Below, in pieces: positions 52,281 through 60,879 of a DNA stretch of 64,000 nt (within the stretch, counting starts at the first letter, position 1; each line of letters opens with the position of its first letter). The DNA lies in assembly GCA_965249045.1 (NCBI GenBank), contig OZ252213.1, positions 496,001-560,000 of the forward strand, given 5' to 3'. The stretch comes from Nemesobacter sp965249045. GTDB lineage: Bacteria; Desulfobacterota_D; UBA1144; Nemesobacterales; Nemesobacteraceae. The notes beneath the pieces were generated by a model, which had not been told where the DNA came from, did no database searches, and saw nothing but the letters and a program-made list of their open reading frames with translations. Both the position numbers and the translations under genes were made by a program.

Positions 52281-52543
52281 TCAAAGAACCTCTCTTTGTG
52301 ACTCTCGGGCCTTACCGCCGAAAGACCGTACCAGTAGGCAAGATGCAGGAGAAACGCGCTTCCCCGCCCGGACTTCAGGCGCTCAAGCAGCCAGGAGAGC
52401 GCAAAGCCCCCGAGCAGCCCCCCGAGCACCTGGCCTCCCAGCGCTCCCACCACGAACGCCCCGCTGAAAACCGCCACCTCGTCGATCTCCCACCAGAATA
52501 TCTGGGGAGGGTCGTCTATGTATCTCGGGATTCTAGTTCTCAT
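52277..52543 (-). CDS. traL: TraL, small inner-membrane pilus assembly protein
   Basis: An 88-residue protein starting RIPRYIDDPPQIFWWEIDEV, the TraL signature, followed by one or two membrane helices with glycine-rich GALGGQVLGGLLGG. It is the VirB3-like component. It starts one base after the traA stop. Confidence 0.92.
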   Translation of the reverse strand: MRTRIPRYIDDPPQIFWWEIDEVAVFSGAFVVGALGGQVLGGLLGGFALSWLLERLKSGRGSAFLLHLAYWYGLSAVRPESHKERFFE

Positions 52544-52858
52544 CTAGAACGTCCCAGTGGCTATTCCCTCTATGAGCGACGGTCCGAGCGAGACCACAAG
52601 CGCCACCCCTATTCCCGTAAGCGCGGGGAAAAGCGTCTGGCGCATTATGGAAGCACCGAGTCCTATTATGAACGTGCAGAGCGCCAGCAGCCTTCCCAGG
52701 TAGCCCGTGGACCATCCCTTCACTGTGGTGTAGATGCTCTGGAACTCGGTGCCCGTGGTTCCCCCAAGTGCCGTGTCCGGGAGAAACAGTGCCAGCACTA
52801 CTGCGGCCACAAGCGCGACCGTCGCGGCGCGGGAAAAATTTGCTGCGTATGTTTTCAT
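52544..52858 (-). CDS. traA: TraA-like pilin
   Basis: A 104-residue pilin precursor. A long leader with a hydrophobic core (10-27) ends near LPDTALG. The mature part (~70 residues) has two hydrophobic helices, GYLGRLLALCTFIIGLGASI and ALTGIGVALVVSLGPSLIEGI, as in F pilins. It is the first of the channel genes and has AAGGAGG upstream. The leader would be removed by a signal peptidase. Confidence 0.88.
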   Translation of the reverse strand: MKTYAANFSRAATVALVAAVVLALFLPDTALGGTTGTEFQSIYTTVKGWSTGYLGRLLALCTFIIGLGASIMRQTLFPALTGIGVALVVSLGPSLIEGIATGTF

Positions 52859-53011
52859 CTTAGCCTGCCTCCTTATAAGTGATTTTCGAGTGTCGTAAAA
52901 TCTTGCTGTCCGTTTGATTGCGGATGCGGTATATGTCCGCCTGTTTTATTTTGTCATTTTGTCGCTAAGCCTCTTCGAGGGCAATGAAGCCTCCCCCGTC
53001 TCTTTCGTCCC

Positions 53012-53425
53012 TCAGGACGACGGCTTTTCAAGAGAGTTTCCACGCAGTCGCGCGTTATTCCCTTTCCCTTCGCTCGGGAAATCGACACCGCCCCACGCTT
53101 CCACCACGGCATCAAACTTTTCCCTTGAAAGCGGTCTCTCTGGAAGGGCCTCCGCCGAGAGCCCTATTATCATCTCGGCGCTCTTCTCCACCCCGCGACC
53201 GGTTTCTTCCGCTTCCCGGCAGAGAAGGGAATAGTGTTTTTCCGAGAGGGACATGGACACCACCTCCCCCGGGTCGCATCCTGTGTTAACGATGTAGTCC
53301 ATCTCTATCAGCATCTCCAGGTAGTCTCCCGGAGCAAGCGCTCTCTTGCGGGCTTCGCGCTCGAGCTGCCCGTACGGTATCTGGTCAATGGTCAGTGTAA
53401 CGTTCCCTGTTTTTTTATTTTTCAT
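53012..53425 (-). CDS. Small protein with ribbon-helix-helix-like N-terminus
   Basis: A 137-residue protein. GNVTLTIDQIPYGQLEREARKRALAPGDYLEMLIEMDYI resembles a ribbon-helix-helix DNA-binding domain. The rest is helical and charged. GGAGG lies eight bases before the ATG. Its place between the HD protein and the pilin gene is where relaxosome accessory or regulatory proteins (TraM/TraY-like) are often encoded, so a role in oriT binding or operon control is plausible but not shown. Confidence 0.55.
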   Translation of the reverse strand: MKNKKTGNVTLTIDQIPYGQLEREARKRALAPGDYLEMLIEMDYIVNTGCDPGEVVSMSLSEKHYSLLCREAEETGRGVEKSAEMIIGLSAEALPERPLSREKFDAVVEAWGGVDFPSEGKGNNARLRGNSLEKPSS

Positions 53426-53487
53426 TTGGTTTCCTCCAGTAAAAAGTGTTTTTTCGAATGGACATATACCGCCCGGTTGAGTTTAGT

Positions 53488-54885
53488 TTATTTTTTCCGT
53501 CCCCGCGCAAGGCACGGCTCCACCGAAGTGATCCGGCGAAGCTCTGTATTCTTTCTTTTTTCGAGTTCCGAAAGCGAAATCTCAAACGCCTCCGCGAAAA
53601 CGGGTATCCAGAATCCGCCTTTCTTTACCTTCTTTCCCTCGTACTCGTAGTTCCAGAAGGCGGCGTAGTAACCGTCGCGAACTCCTTCGCCAACCCAGTT
53701 GCGGGATTTAAGGGAGTTTGTGACCAGAAGCTTGGCCCGAAGCTCCCCCGGACGGGACGAGTCAAAAAACCTCATATCCGCTATATCCTCCCGCTCTATA
53801 TGCTCCCTTACGCCCTCAAAGAGGTAGTGGGGGTCGATGTAGACCACCCCGTTTGTGGCGGAGATGGCTTGGGCAAAGGGCTTTTTCTCAAGCGTGGCCG
53901 TGTTTATCGCGGGCGCCACGTGGTCGTTCAGTATCCGGGGGATGTCGCGAAGCAGCCACTCGGGCGGCTCAGTGTCCTCTCCATCAGAGTGTACGGTAGC
54001 TGCGCGCGGGTTTTTCCGTTTTCCTGAGAATTCCTCCTCCCGCGCCGCCGTATCCGCTCTTTTAAGGTTCTCAAGAAGGGAGTCTGGTTCGTTTACGCTT
54101 CTGTGATGGTTCCTAACGGCGTCGACCACGGCGCGGAACTCAAGTGCGGCTTTTTCTCCCCCGCACTCCATTATCCACCCGTTAAGGGCCCGGGCCGAGG
54201 CCGCCGCGTGGTCATCCTTAACGTAGCGTCCTTCCTCCGGGCGGAGGTGCTCCATTTTTCCGACGTCATGGGCAAGGGCGGCGATAAGATGTTTTCCGTA
54301 GAGGATTCTTTCCGTGTAGACCACGTCGTGTATTTCCCTCATGCGCCGCGCCACGCGAAGCGAGTGATCAAGAAGGGTAACGCGCGAGAACCGCTTGGCC
54401 GTGGGCTCGAAGGTACTTTTTCCGTCCCCGGCCACGACGCTTGAGCAGATGCCGTGGCGGTCAAGCGCGATAAGAACTTTTTCAATTACCGGAAGTTCGC
54501 GGCGTCTCTCAAAAAGGCGGCGGTGAGGCTCTATCTCCTCGGCCCAGAAAGCCCGGGTCTGGAGATGCTTGAGGGCGGGCCCGGCTTCGGGCCCGGAATC
54601 CGAAAGCACCAGAACCTCGGGATCTCTCCTTAGCCAAAGACTCTCGGCCAGGGCTCCTATAGTTTCGGGCTCCGCGCCGTCTTGCTTCTGTGCGGATATT
54701 CTTTGCGCAGCCGTCGTAAACTCTATTACCGCTGATCCGGTCTGCTTTTCTCTTTTGCGTCTGAGCGCAAAGGCGCAAAGAGCCGCGCCAAGCGAGAAGC
54801 ACAAAAGCGAAAAGACCGCGGCTGTCTCCCAGCTGATTGCCATTTGGGGAAGGTATTTCATTCTTTTTGCTTTTCTCCCTCTCAT
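53488..54885 (-). CDS. Membrane-anchored HD-domain protein, possible MOBH-type relaxase relative
   Basis: A 465-residue protein with an N-terminal membrane segment (about 20-40). The HD domain (about 155-290) has DHSLRVARRMREI, ALAHDVGKMEHLRP and VRNHHRS, metal-binding histidines and aspartates in HD order. A C-terminal winged-helix-like part has GVVYIDPHYLFEGVREHIE. MOBH relaxases (TraI of SXT/R27) carry an HD-type core beside traD, and this gene also follows a traD-like gene with an ATGA overlap. The membrane anchor is unusual for a relaxase, so the role stays open. Confidence 0.65.
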   Translation of the reverse strand: MRGRKAKRMKYLPQMAISWETAAVFSLLCFSLGAALCAFALRRKREKQTGSAVIEFTTAAQRISAQKQDGAEPETIGALAESLWLRRDPEVLVLSDSGPEAGPALKHLQTRAFWAEEIEPHRRLFERRRELPVIEKVLIALDRHGICSSVVAGDGKSTFEPTAKRFSRVTLLDHSLRVARRMREIHDVVYTERILYGKHLIAALAHDVGKMEHLRPEEGRYVKDDHAAASARALNGWIMECGGEKAALEFRAVVDAVRNHHRSVNEPDSLLENLKRADTAAREEEFSGKRKNPRAATVHSDGEDTEPPEWLLRDIPRILNDHVAPAINTATLEKKPFAQAISATNGVVYIDPHYLFEGVREHIEREDIADMRFFDSSRPGELRAKLLVTNSLKSRNWVGEGVRDGYYAAFWNYEYEGKKVKKGGFWIPVFAEAFEISLSELEKRKNTELRRITSVEPCLARGRKK

Positions 54886-56234
54886 TCGTTTTTTATCTCC
54901 GGGAACCGTATTTCCCCGCACGGCGAAACGTCAAGGGTCCTCCCCCTGTATATGCCGTCGAAGGTGAAGGCGTAGAACTCCCTTCGGGCAAGCCTCATGA
55001 AGCTCTCGGGCGGCACCATGCTCTCCTCTACCTCCCTTACGCTGAGTCCTCCCCCGAGGCTTATTATGGGAGAGAACCTTTTTCTCGTCCCCGCCATGCG
55101 GGAGGCGTAGGCCGCGGTGTTGGGGTCGTTCACGCGGAAAACTATTTTCGTGTTCGTGTTGTCAAGGATCTTAGCGGCGTAGGCAGTGCCGAGCTCGGCC
55201 ACGAGATCCTGCTTGCTCTGCGTCAGCATGTGAAGCCACACCCCGGCTCCGCCCGCCTTGTTGAAAAGATCGTCTATTCCGAAGTAAAGGACGTTTGATG
55301 CTTCATCGGCGTATATCGCGAGGGGAGGATCGATCTTCCCGTGGGAGCCGAGCACCCTTCCGACGAAGCTTTGCACCATGGAGAGAAGAACCCGCGCCAT
55401 TATGTGAGCCGTTTTCCTGGTGAGAAGTGAGCCCGTCTGCACGACGAGTATCACACTCTTGCCGGCCTCGAGGCGCTCTATGAATCGGTTTGCGGGATCC
55501 TTGCCCATGATTTCCCCCACGGAGCCCGAGCTGAGAGACGTTATCACGGCGCGAAGACTCGAGGAAACCTTAGAGAAGTAGTCTTGTGGAGACGAAAGGA
55601 TCTGGTCGAGGTTCATAAGAGTCTCTTCGGCCTCGGGACCATCTATCTCCGCTATCTGGGCCCGGAGCGACTCAAGCTCCCTGTACCCTATGTTCTCCTT
55701 TATCCTTCGAAACGTGAACACGGGCCGCTCGCCCATGGATTTCGATATGAGCATGAGGCTCTGCACCACCACGAGCGTCACTTCATAGGCTATGTTGAAG
55801 TAGAATTCGTCGCGTACCCGCACGCCCGAGACGACGTGGTTAACGACCTCCTCGGGCATGAAGTAGTGCGACAGGGGGTCTATCCTGACCGAGTAGCGGG
55901 GAAAAACCGGGGAGAAGAAAAGAAGGTCGTCTTCCCTTCCCGCTTCCCTGGCTACAGTCACTATCTTCGAGAAGATGCCGTTATCTCCCTTGGGGTCTAT
56001 CCAGAGGATGCTCCGCCCCGCCCTTATGTCATGCTCTATCATCGCCTCCGCAAGGCGGGTCTTCCCGCTTCGCGTGGCGCCCATGGTGAATATGTGCCCC
56101 TCCCTGTCTGAGTCGGGGACAATTATCGGGGCGGGCTTCGCCTCAGGGTCGCGGTCAAGCGCGACGCCCGCGCCTATTGTTACCCCCTCGGGCGGGGGCG
56201 TTTCACGCAACTTTTCCGCGCCGAGTCCGATCAA
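54882..56234 (-). CDS. traD: TraD-like type IV coupling protein
   Basis: A 450-residue ATPase. Walker A is MGATRSGKTRLAEAM (about 51-65), Walker B PPLAIYADEASNVLY, with later MLTQSKQDLV typical of TraD/VirD4 coupling proteins, which bring the relaxase-DNA complex to the channel. It is short for the family and shows no N-terminal membrane helices, so it may be recruited by the membrane-bound HD protein encoded next. The start is a TTG with GGGAG nine bases upstream; the frame is open a little further without a start. Confidence 0.85.
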   Translation of the reverse strand: MIGLGAEKLRETPPPEGVTIGAGVALDRDPEAKPAPIIVPDSDREGHIFTMGATRSGKTRLAEAMIEHDIRAGRSILWIDPKGDNGIFSKIVTVAREAGREDDLLFFSPVFPRYSVRIDPLSHYFMPEEVVNHVVSGVRVRDEFYFNIAYEVTLVVVQSLMLISKSMGERPVFTFRRIKENIGYRELESLRAQIAEIDGPEAEETLMNLDQILSSPQDYFSKVSSSLRAVITSLSSGSVGEIMGKDPANRFIERLEAGKSVILVVQTGSLLTRKTAHIMARVLLSMVQSFVGRVLGSHGKIDPPLAIYADEASNVLYFGIDDLFNKAGGAGVWLHMLTQSKQDLVAELGTAYAAKILDNTNTKIVFRVNDPNTAAYASRMAGTRKRFSPIISLGGGLSVREVEESMVPPESFMRLARREFYAFTFDGIYRGRTLDVSPCGEIRFPEIKNE

Positions 56235-56446
56235 GAGGTTTTTCTCCCTGGTTCTCTCGAAGTTTTATTCAAGGACATTCTTTTGTTTTCTCGTCCATTT
56301 TTAGACATTTGAAATACAATGTATTACATTTAGGACGGAATGTCCATAACTTTTTTCAAAATTTTTTTCGGGAAGGCGGATCCGGCGGGTTGCGGGGGCG
56401 GAAAAATCCCCAGTTTTCTTCGCCTTATATATAGTGGAGGAGACCT
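56235..56446. promoter_or_regulatory. Divergent control region of the tra operon
   Basis: Between the divergent traD-like gene and a membrane-protein gene. It holds a perfect palindrome AATACA-A-TGTATT (56313-56325) and repeated GGAC/GTCC half-sites, including GGAC-N5-GTCC (56333-56345) and GTCC at 56293-56296. These look like binding sites for a transcription factor controlling transfer. No clear -35/-10 pair could be fixed. Confidence 0.45.
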
Positions 56447-57118
56447 GTGAGCGGCGGGAGGGGAGGGTTCGTTCCCGTATCGTCTTCGCCCCACGCGTCA
56501 CCCCGCAACATGATAGACGCGATATCGGAGATACAGCAGTACCATATAATAGAGCGCACGGGGCAGGACATACCTTCTGACTTTCTGACGATGAGGGGGA
56601 CGCTCACTTTTTTTCTGGTGGGGGCAAGAAGCGGCTTATGGGAGGGGGCGTTTCTTGCGCTGCTTCTTCCCCTTGCCTGGGGAGTGTGGGAAGAGGTCAT
56701 TCCGGCTTTCGGCGGGGCTTCGGATCTTTTCGGAAAGTGCCTGGTTTTTCTTTTCGGTTTCGGGATAAGTCTCATGATGACGGTAGTTTTTGGAGGGATA
56801 CTTGCGAGGTACTACGGGGGGAACCTCACGAGAAAGGCCGTTAACTCGCTTGTGTGGGGAAGGACGCTTAGCTTGGTGGCGAAGGGGGTTCTTGTATTTT
56901 TGGTGTTTAACCTGATCGTGTTTCTCTGCAGTCCCCAGAACGTATTTTTCTTCTGCGAAGCCGCAGAGCGTTTTATCGGGGACCCGGCTTCGCTTTACTC
57001 TGTGATAATGGGTATGAAAGAGCCCCTCAGGAAAAGCGCCGCTACGCAGCTTGCCCTCTCGCCCGTGCTTGCCTTGGCTCCCTTCATCACTCTTCGCTTT
57101 TTCGGGTGCGGGCGATAG
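56447..57118 (+). CDS. Integral membrane protein divergent from the tra operon
   Basis: A 223-residue protein, unrecognised. A soluble N-terminus of about 60 residues (MIDAISEIQQYHIIERTGQDI) is followed by about four hydrophobic segments (65-90, 97-122, 143-165, 200-220). GTG start with GGAGGAG five bases upstream. Divergence from the coupling-protein gene and its position suggest an F-type-element accessory membrane protein, perhaps TraX-like in role, but no homology can be stated. Confidence 0.6.
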   Translation: MSGGRGGFVPVSSSPHASPRNMIDAISEIQQYHIIERTGQDIPSDFLTMRGTLTFFLVGARSGLWEGAFLALLLPLAWGVWEEVIPAFGGASDLFGKCLVFLFGFGISLMMTVVFGGILARYYGGNLTRKAVNSLVWGRTLSLVAKGVLVFLVFNLIVFLCSPQNVFFFCEAAERFIGDPASLYSVIMGMKEPLRKSAATQLALSPVLALAPFITLRFFGCGR

Positions 57119-57477
57119 TGAAACGGGGTTTTGGCCGGGATTTTGCCAGTCACGGTCAGGGCGCGGTAATGCGGGGATTTTTGCGCCACTTGCGGTTCTG
57201 AGCGGAGATAAATCTGTAATGCTTAGAAAAACCCTTGCGGTTATTGGGTATTCGGGTTTTTCAGTCAAAAAAACCTTGACATATCCGCCTTTGTACTTTA
57301 TTGTTAAAAGCGTATTGGGGAAGTGGAAGGTTTTCCGTTAAGGAAAAAAATGCTTGAACTAGGCTTGCTTTTGTAGTAAGCTTATAAGGAATTTGATCAT
57401 ATTCTGCGTCCGGTTAAGGGGGATCAGGGCATGATCGTTTACTTTGGAAATATAAATTTTACAGGAGGTAAGGAGAG
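57119..57477. other. Intergenic region with promoter and long leader
   Basis: These 359 bases contain no gene. A promoter (57276-57304) lies in the middle, leaving an untranslated leader of about 165 bases before the outer-membrane protein gene. The leader could carry regulation, but no known riboswitch pattern was recognised. Confidence 0.5.
57276..57304 (+). promoter_or_regulatory. Promoter of the outer-membrane protein gene
   Basis: TTGACA (57276-57281), 17 bp, TATTGT (57299-57304). Confidence 0.65.
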
Positions 57478-58956
57478 ATGATTCAAGCCAGATGGCTTAT
57501 TATATTTTTTGCCGTTCTCGGTATGTCGATCCCGTCATTCGCCCTAGACTGGTCGCTTGGCGGATTCCCGAGCTACATGAGAACGAGAACTCGTGTCATT
57601 GACAATGCTACTACCAGCGGTGATAGGATTAATGTTACTGATACGACACTCAGAATCACCCCGCAGTTATCGCTCAGCGACGCGGTTACCGTGAGGGCGC
57701 AGGTTGATGTTGCGAACAACATGGTATGGGGTGGCGTTACCGATGGTTTCTTTGGCGACTATGACAGCGTGGTGCTTTCCGACCTTAGGCCGGACGACCG
57801 CTTCAGGGGTGCCATTTTGACTGGTGGTAAAACTTTCGACAGGAATTTCGGGTTTTTCAACGTACGCATGCTTCACGCGGACATAGTTCTTCCGAACAAC
57901 CTTGGTTTCGTGAGGATAGGTCGCCAGCCTTTTGACTGGGGTCTTGGAATCCTCGCAAATGGTGGACACGATCCCCATTCGGATCTTGGTTTCGTAGTAG
58001 ACAGGGCTCTTTGGCTCAAGTCTTTCCCGGCTGGAGCTGGAACTTTCACCCTTGTTCTCGTGTCTGACGTATTCACTCAGGGAACCAGTCTGTTCGCCAG
58101 TTCAACCGGGACAGGCTATGACATACTTGCCGCGGCGGGTATCTACAACCAGCAGATGGGAGACGTAAATGTTACCGTTGGAGCGTATGGATTCCCTTAC
58201 TTGCATCAGAATGATGTACTAGAGAGTGCTTTTGAGACCGATATTTATGATGTTGATCGCAGTTCTCTATATGCCGGTCTGCTCGTACTTAAGGCTGCTA
58301 GCTGGAGCCTCACCTATGAGGTTCAGATGTTTGGAGGGGGGGAGTTAGAAAATTTTGCGGACTTTGATTACGCTTTCGACATGGCTGGCCGCCTAGAGCT
58401 CTATCCTTCGATGATGGCTCAGGTAAGCACGGTAGGCATTGAAGCCGGTTGGGCGCAGGGTGATGATGGTACTACCCCAGGAACGGTTGAAGGTAATGCC
58501 CTTCCGTTTAGCCCTGCCTATAACGTAGACAACCTTCTTTTCAAGCACGTCATTCCGACTATTTATGACATAGAGGGAAGCGTCATAAACGCTATCTACG
58601 TCAGGGCGTACGCGAACATGAAGCTTTCTGAGAACTTAGGGTTCACTCCTCAGGTTCTGTTCGCTTGGAATGATGAGACTGCTGCGGTTTCAGCCTTTGA
58701 CAACCCGGGGCTTGGTGGTGCAGGTATTGGGAATGATGGGACTTTTGAAGCTGACAAGTACCTCGGAACCGAGATTGAAGGAACACTCAGCTGGACGCTT
58801 CATCCGGGCGTAAACCTCGACTTCATCGGAAGCTTGGTGCTTGCCGGAGACGGTCTTACGGACCTGCTTGTGCAGCAAGGCGCTACCGATCCCGAGGATA
58901 CGATCTGGGCTGCCCAGACGAGGCTGATGGTTTACATTGATCAGTTCATGAAATAA
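57478..58956 (+). CDS. Outer-membrane beta-barrel protein
   Basis: A 492-residue protein with signal peptide 1-22 (cut after PSFA). Alternating beta strands run throughout, for example LRITPQLSLSDAVTVRAQVDVANN and LGFVRIGRQPFDWGLGIL, the latter a pattern common in porin-like barrels. The last strand ends VYIDQFMK. A strong ribosome site (AGGAGGTAAGGAGAG), a good promoter and a terminator suggest high expression. Substrate unknown. Chromosomal rather than transfer-related by composition. Confidence 0.75.
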   Translation: MIQARWLIIFFAVLGMSIPSFALDWSLGGFPSYMRTRTRVIDNATTSGDRINVTDTTLRITPQLSLSDAVTVRAQVDVANNMVWGGVTDGFFGDYDSVVLSDLRPDDRFRGAILTGGKTFDRNFGFFNVRMLHADIVLPNNLGFVRIGRQPFDWGLGILANGGHDPHSDLGFVVDRALWLKSFPAGAGTFTLVLVSDVFTQGTSLFASSTGTGYDILAAAGIYNQQMGDVNVTVGAYGFPYLHQNDVLESAFETDIYDVDRSSLYAGLLVLKAASWSLTYEVQMFGGGELENFADFDYAFDMAGRLELYPSMMAQVSTVGIEAGWAQGDDGTTPGTVEGNALPFSPAYNVDNLLFKHVIPTIYDIEGSVINAIYVRAYANMKLSENLGFTPQVLFAWNDETAAVSAFDNPGLGGAGIGNDGTFEADKYLGTEIEGTLSWTLHPGVNLDFIGSLVLAGDGLTDLLVQQGATDPEDTIWAAQTRLMVYIDQFMK

Positions 58957-58987
58957 AAACAAATCAAAGCTCACAAAGCTTGAATGA

Positions 58988-59024
58988 AGCGGGCTCCCTA
59001 ACAAAGGTTGCCCGCTTTTTTTTT
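58988..59024 (+). terminator. Terminator of the outer-membrane protein gene
   Basis: AGCGGGC (58988-58994) pairs with GCCCGCT (59010-59016), and T runs to 59024. Confidence 0.9.
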
Positions 59025-59113
59025 GCCCTGTTGGGACCGGGGAGAAATTTCCCCATCCCGGAATTAGGCTTTTTCGTCGTTGTTCCCAATAAACCCAAGA
59101 GAAAGAAAAAACA

Positions 59114-59341
59114 ATGAGCGTTTCAGTAGAAATAAAAACGCGCCCGATCAGGCTCGCTTTTCTAGTTGACCCGAATGATTCCGAACAGGTGGGAGAGGCG
59201 ATTCGACTGAGTTCTACTCTCTGGGGAGGTGCCTATTTTCCGATCATCGAGCTTTGCAAAAGGATTCCAGTAGTCTGGAATGTTCCATCGCCTCTTAGTC
59301 GCCGCGCGCTGTTCGCGGCACCATTGCCCGCAAATAGCTAA
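59114..59341 (+). pseudogene. N-terminal fragment of a larger island gene
   Basis: The first ~55 residues, MSVSVEIKTRPIRLAFLVDPNDSEQ..., with SSTLWGGAYFPIIELCKRIP, look like the start of a much longer protein; after VVW the frame runs into the 3' end of the opposite-strand GIY-YIG gene and stops at residue 75. It has a clear start but no body, so it is probably cut off by a deletion or rearrangement. Confidence 0.55.
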
Positions 59342-59942
59342 TTTCATCTTCTGACAGCGGTTCTTTGCGCAACCCTTGTGTGAGCCAGAGGCCGCTTTCT
59401 CGAATTTTGCTTTTTGGAGAACATCTGCCCAGCCATTGCTCCGACGGTCGACAGCCGTCGCATAGTGACAAGGTGGATATAATCCTCGATTTGAGTTCGA
59501 ACCGGGCATCCTTGTCTTCTACGGGGAATGCGACAAAGGAAAAAGTTCTCCGAATCCGGTCCGTCACGGCCTCCTCAATTACCCTCTGTCGTTTGAAGTC
59601 GACGGACGGTCCATGTTCCCGTCTCGCTTCCCTTGAGGTGAGGTCAAGCTTCCATTTCTCCAGAAAGGGATCATTGCTTTCGCGCAAAAGGGCCAGGCCG
59701 ATATTCTTCCTCAATATGCTCCGGTCCTTGTTGGGACTATCGTGTTCCCGGAGCCTTGACCTGAGCCGCCGCTTTCCAGAGTGCGTTCCGACCTGAACGA
59801 TTCGGTCGGTTCCGTGGGCGGTTTCCCCTGCCTCAAAGAGCAGATATATTCCGCTTTCAGGAATTCGTTCGGGTTCGAAAGGAAATTTATGCCTATCAAA
59901 ATTCCCCGCAAGATCATGTATGAATCGGCATGCGTCACTCAT
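59295..59942 (-). CDS. GIY-YIG-like nuclease
   Basis: A 215-residue protein. ESGIYLLFEAG and RIVQVGTHSGKRRLRSRLREH fit the GIY-YIG fold, with VQVG in place of YIG, and the catalytic Glu probably in ARFELKSRIIS. A C-terminal extension has CRPSEQWLG. Its ATG overlaps the stop of the upstream YaaA-like gene, so the two belong together. Altered YIG residues leave activity open. Confidence 0.7.
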   Translation of the reverse strand: MSDACRFIHDLAGNFDRHKFPFEPERIPESGIYLLFEAGETAHGTDRIVQVGTHSGKRRLRSRLREHDSPNKDRSILRKNIGLALLRESNDPFLEKWKLDLTSREARREHGPSVDFKRQRVIEEAVTDRIRRTFSFVAFPVEDKDARFELKSRIISTLSLCDGCRPSEQWLGRCSPKSKIRESGLWLTQGLRKEPLSEDEISYLRAMVPRTARGD

Positions 59943-60648
59943 AAAGTACGCGCCTCAACGTTCCCAGGAAGTTTGTCGATACTTCCCCGTTTCAGAAAGT
60001 CTTCCAACAGTTCGCCGTGTGTCTGCGGTGTCAGCCTTGTGCTGCCGCCAATGACGTGATACTGGATCGCTTTTTTAATCAGTTTCTCTTTTAACAGGGG
60101 TTCCCCGGCGGCTTGAGCCGCTTTCAGATAGTACGTGCTGCTTCCGAAAAAGAGGTGAATCTCCTTAATGCCGTTCGAAAGAGCATAGTTCCGAAGAAAC
60201 CCTGGAAGGCACTTCTTCCATGTTCTGTAAGCAGGCTTATCGCTCATCTGCAAGTTGTAGTCCTGAATGCGGCGAGGGGGTGCAACGGTCCGTAGAGTGC
60301 CGACAGGATGAGAATCTGGCCATCCCGGTTGCTCCGTGATGAAAGAGCGGGGACGTTTGAGTACAGCGTACCTTTATATCTTTGTACGGCTGGAAGGTAA
60401 AGTCCAGATGCGCTCTGTCCGCCGAAGTCCGATCCCGGTTCCAGTCTCCTGTTCTTTTCGTATTTTCCGGACAGGTATCTCTCGTCTTGGCAAATGCCCG
60501 AGAGCACCTCCCTCCTGGTTTCCAGAATGCCGGAGTAAGTCGCCTCCGAAACCAAACGGCTTAAAGGCTCGGGCACGGCGGAGCGGGAATGACCATTATG
60601 TTTTTTGGAAGCGCAGCATGGTATTAGAAAGAGTTTTTTTTCAGGCAT
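59939..60648 (-). pseudogene. YaaA-like (DUF6884-type) gene split by a frameshift
   Basis: The first frame (60648 down to 60244) has LFLIPCCASKK and ILILSALYGPLHPL. The second frame holds IQDYNLQMSDKPAYRTWKKCLPGFL, IHLFFGSSTYYLKAAQAA and YHVIGGSTRLTPQTHGELL. Together they make one YaaA/DUF328-like protein of about 235 residues. The break lies at a run of five C on the minus strand (near 60277-60281); one extra C would restore the frame. It may be a mutation, phase variation or a sequencing error. Confidence 0.7.
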
Positions 60649-60879
60649 CGGTTCTTTGCTGACTCTTTGTGGTTTGGGTAAACAGAAGGTGCGTACCGGC
60701 TTTTAAGACGAGAAGCTTGTTTTTTAACCACGCCTATAGTTTAGCCTGAAAAAGTAACATATCAGGCTTAGCCGGTAAAGAAGTCTCTCGGTTTCCCCAA
60801 GGTGAGCAATTATTCTGTATTTCCTGCCAGAATTGTTTAAGATGATTTATTTTATCAAGAACATGGTTAGGAGTGGTTC

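Noticed and set aside
24953..56446. Interpreting the transfer region as a complete integrative element with attachment sites
   Set aside because: No integrase, tRNA gene or flanking direct repeat was found in the window, so limits cannot be set.
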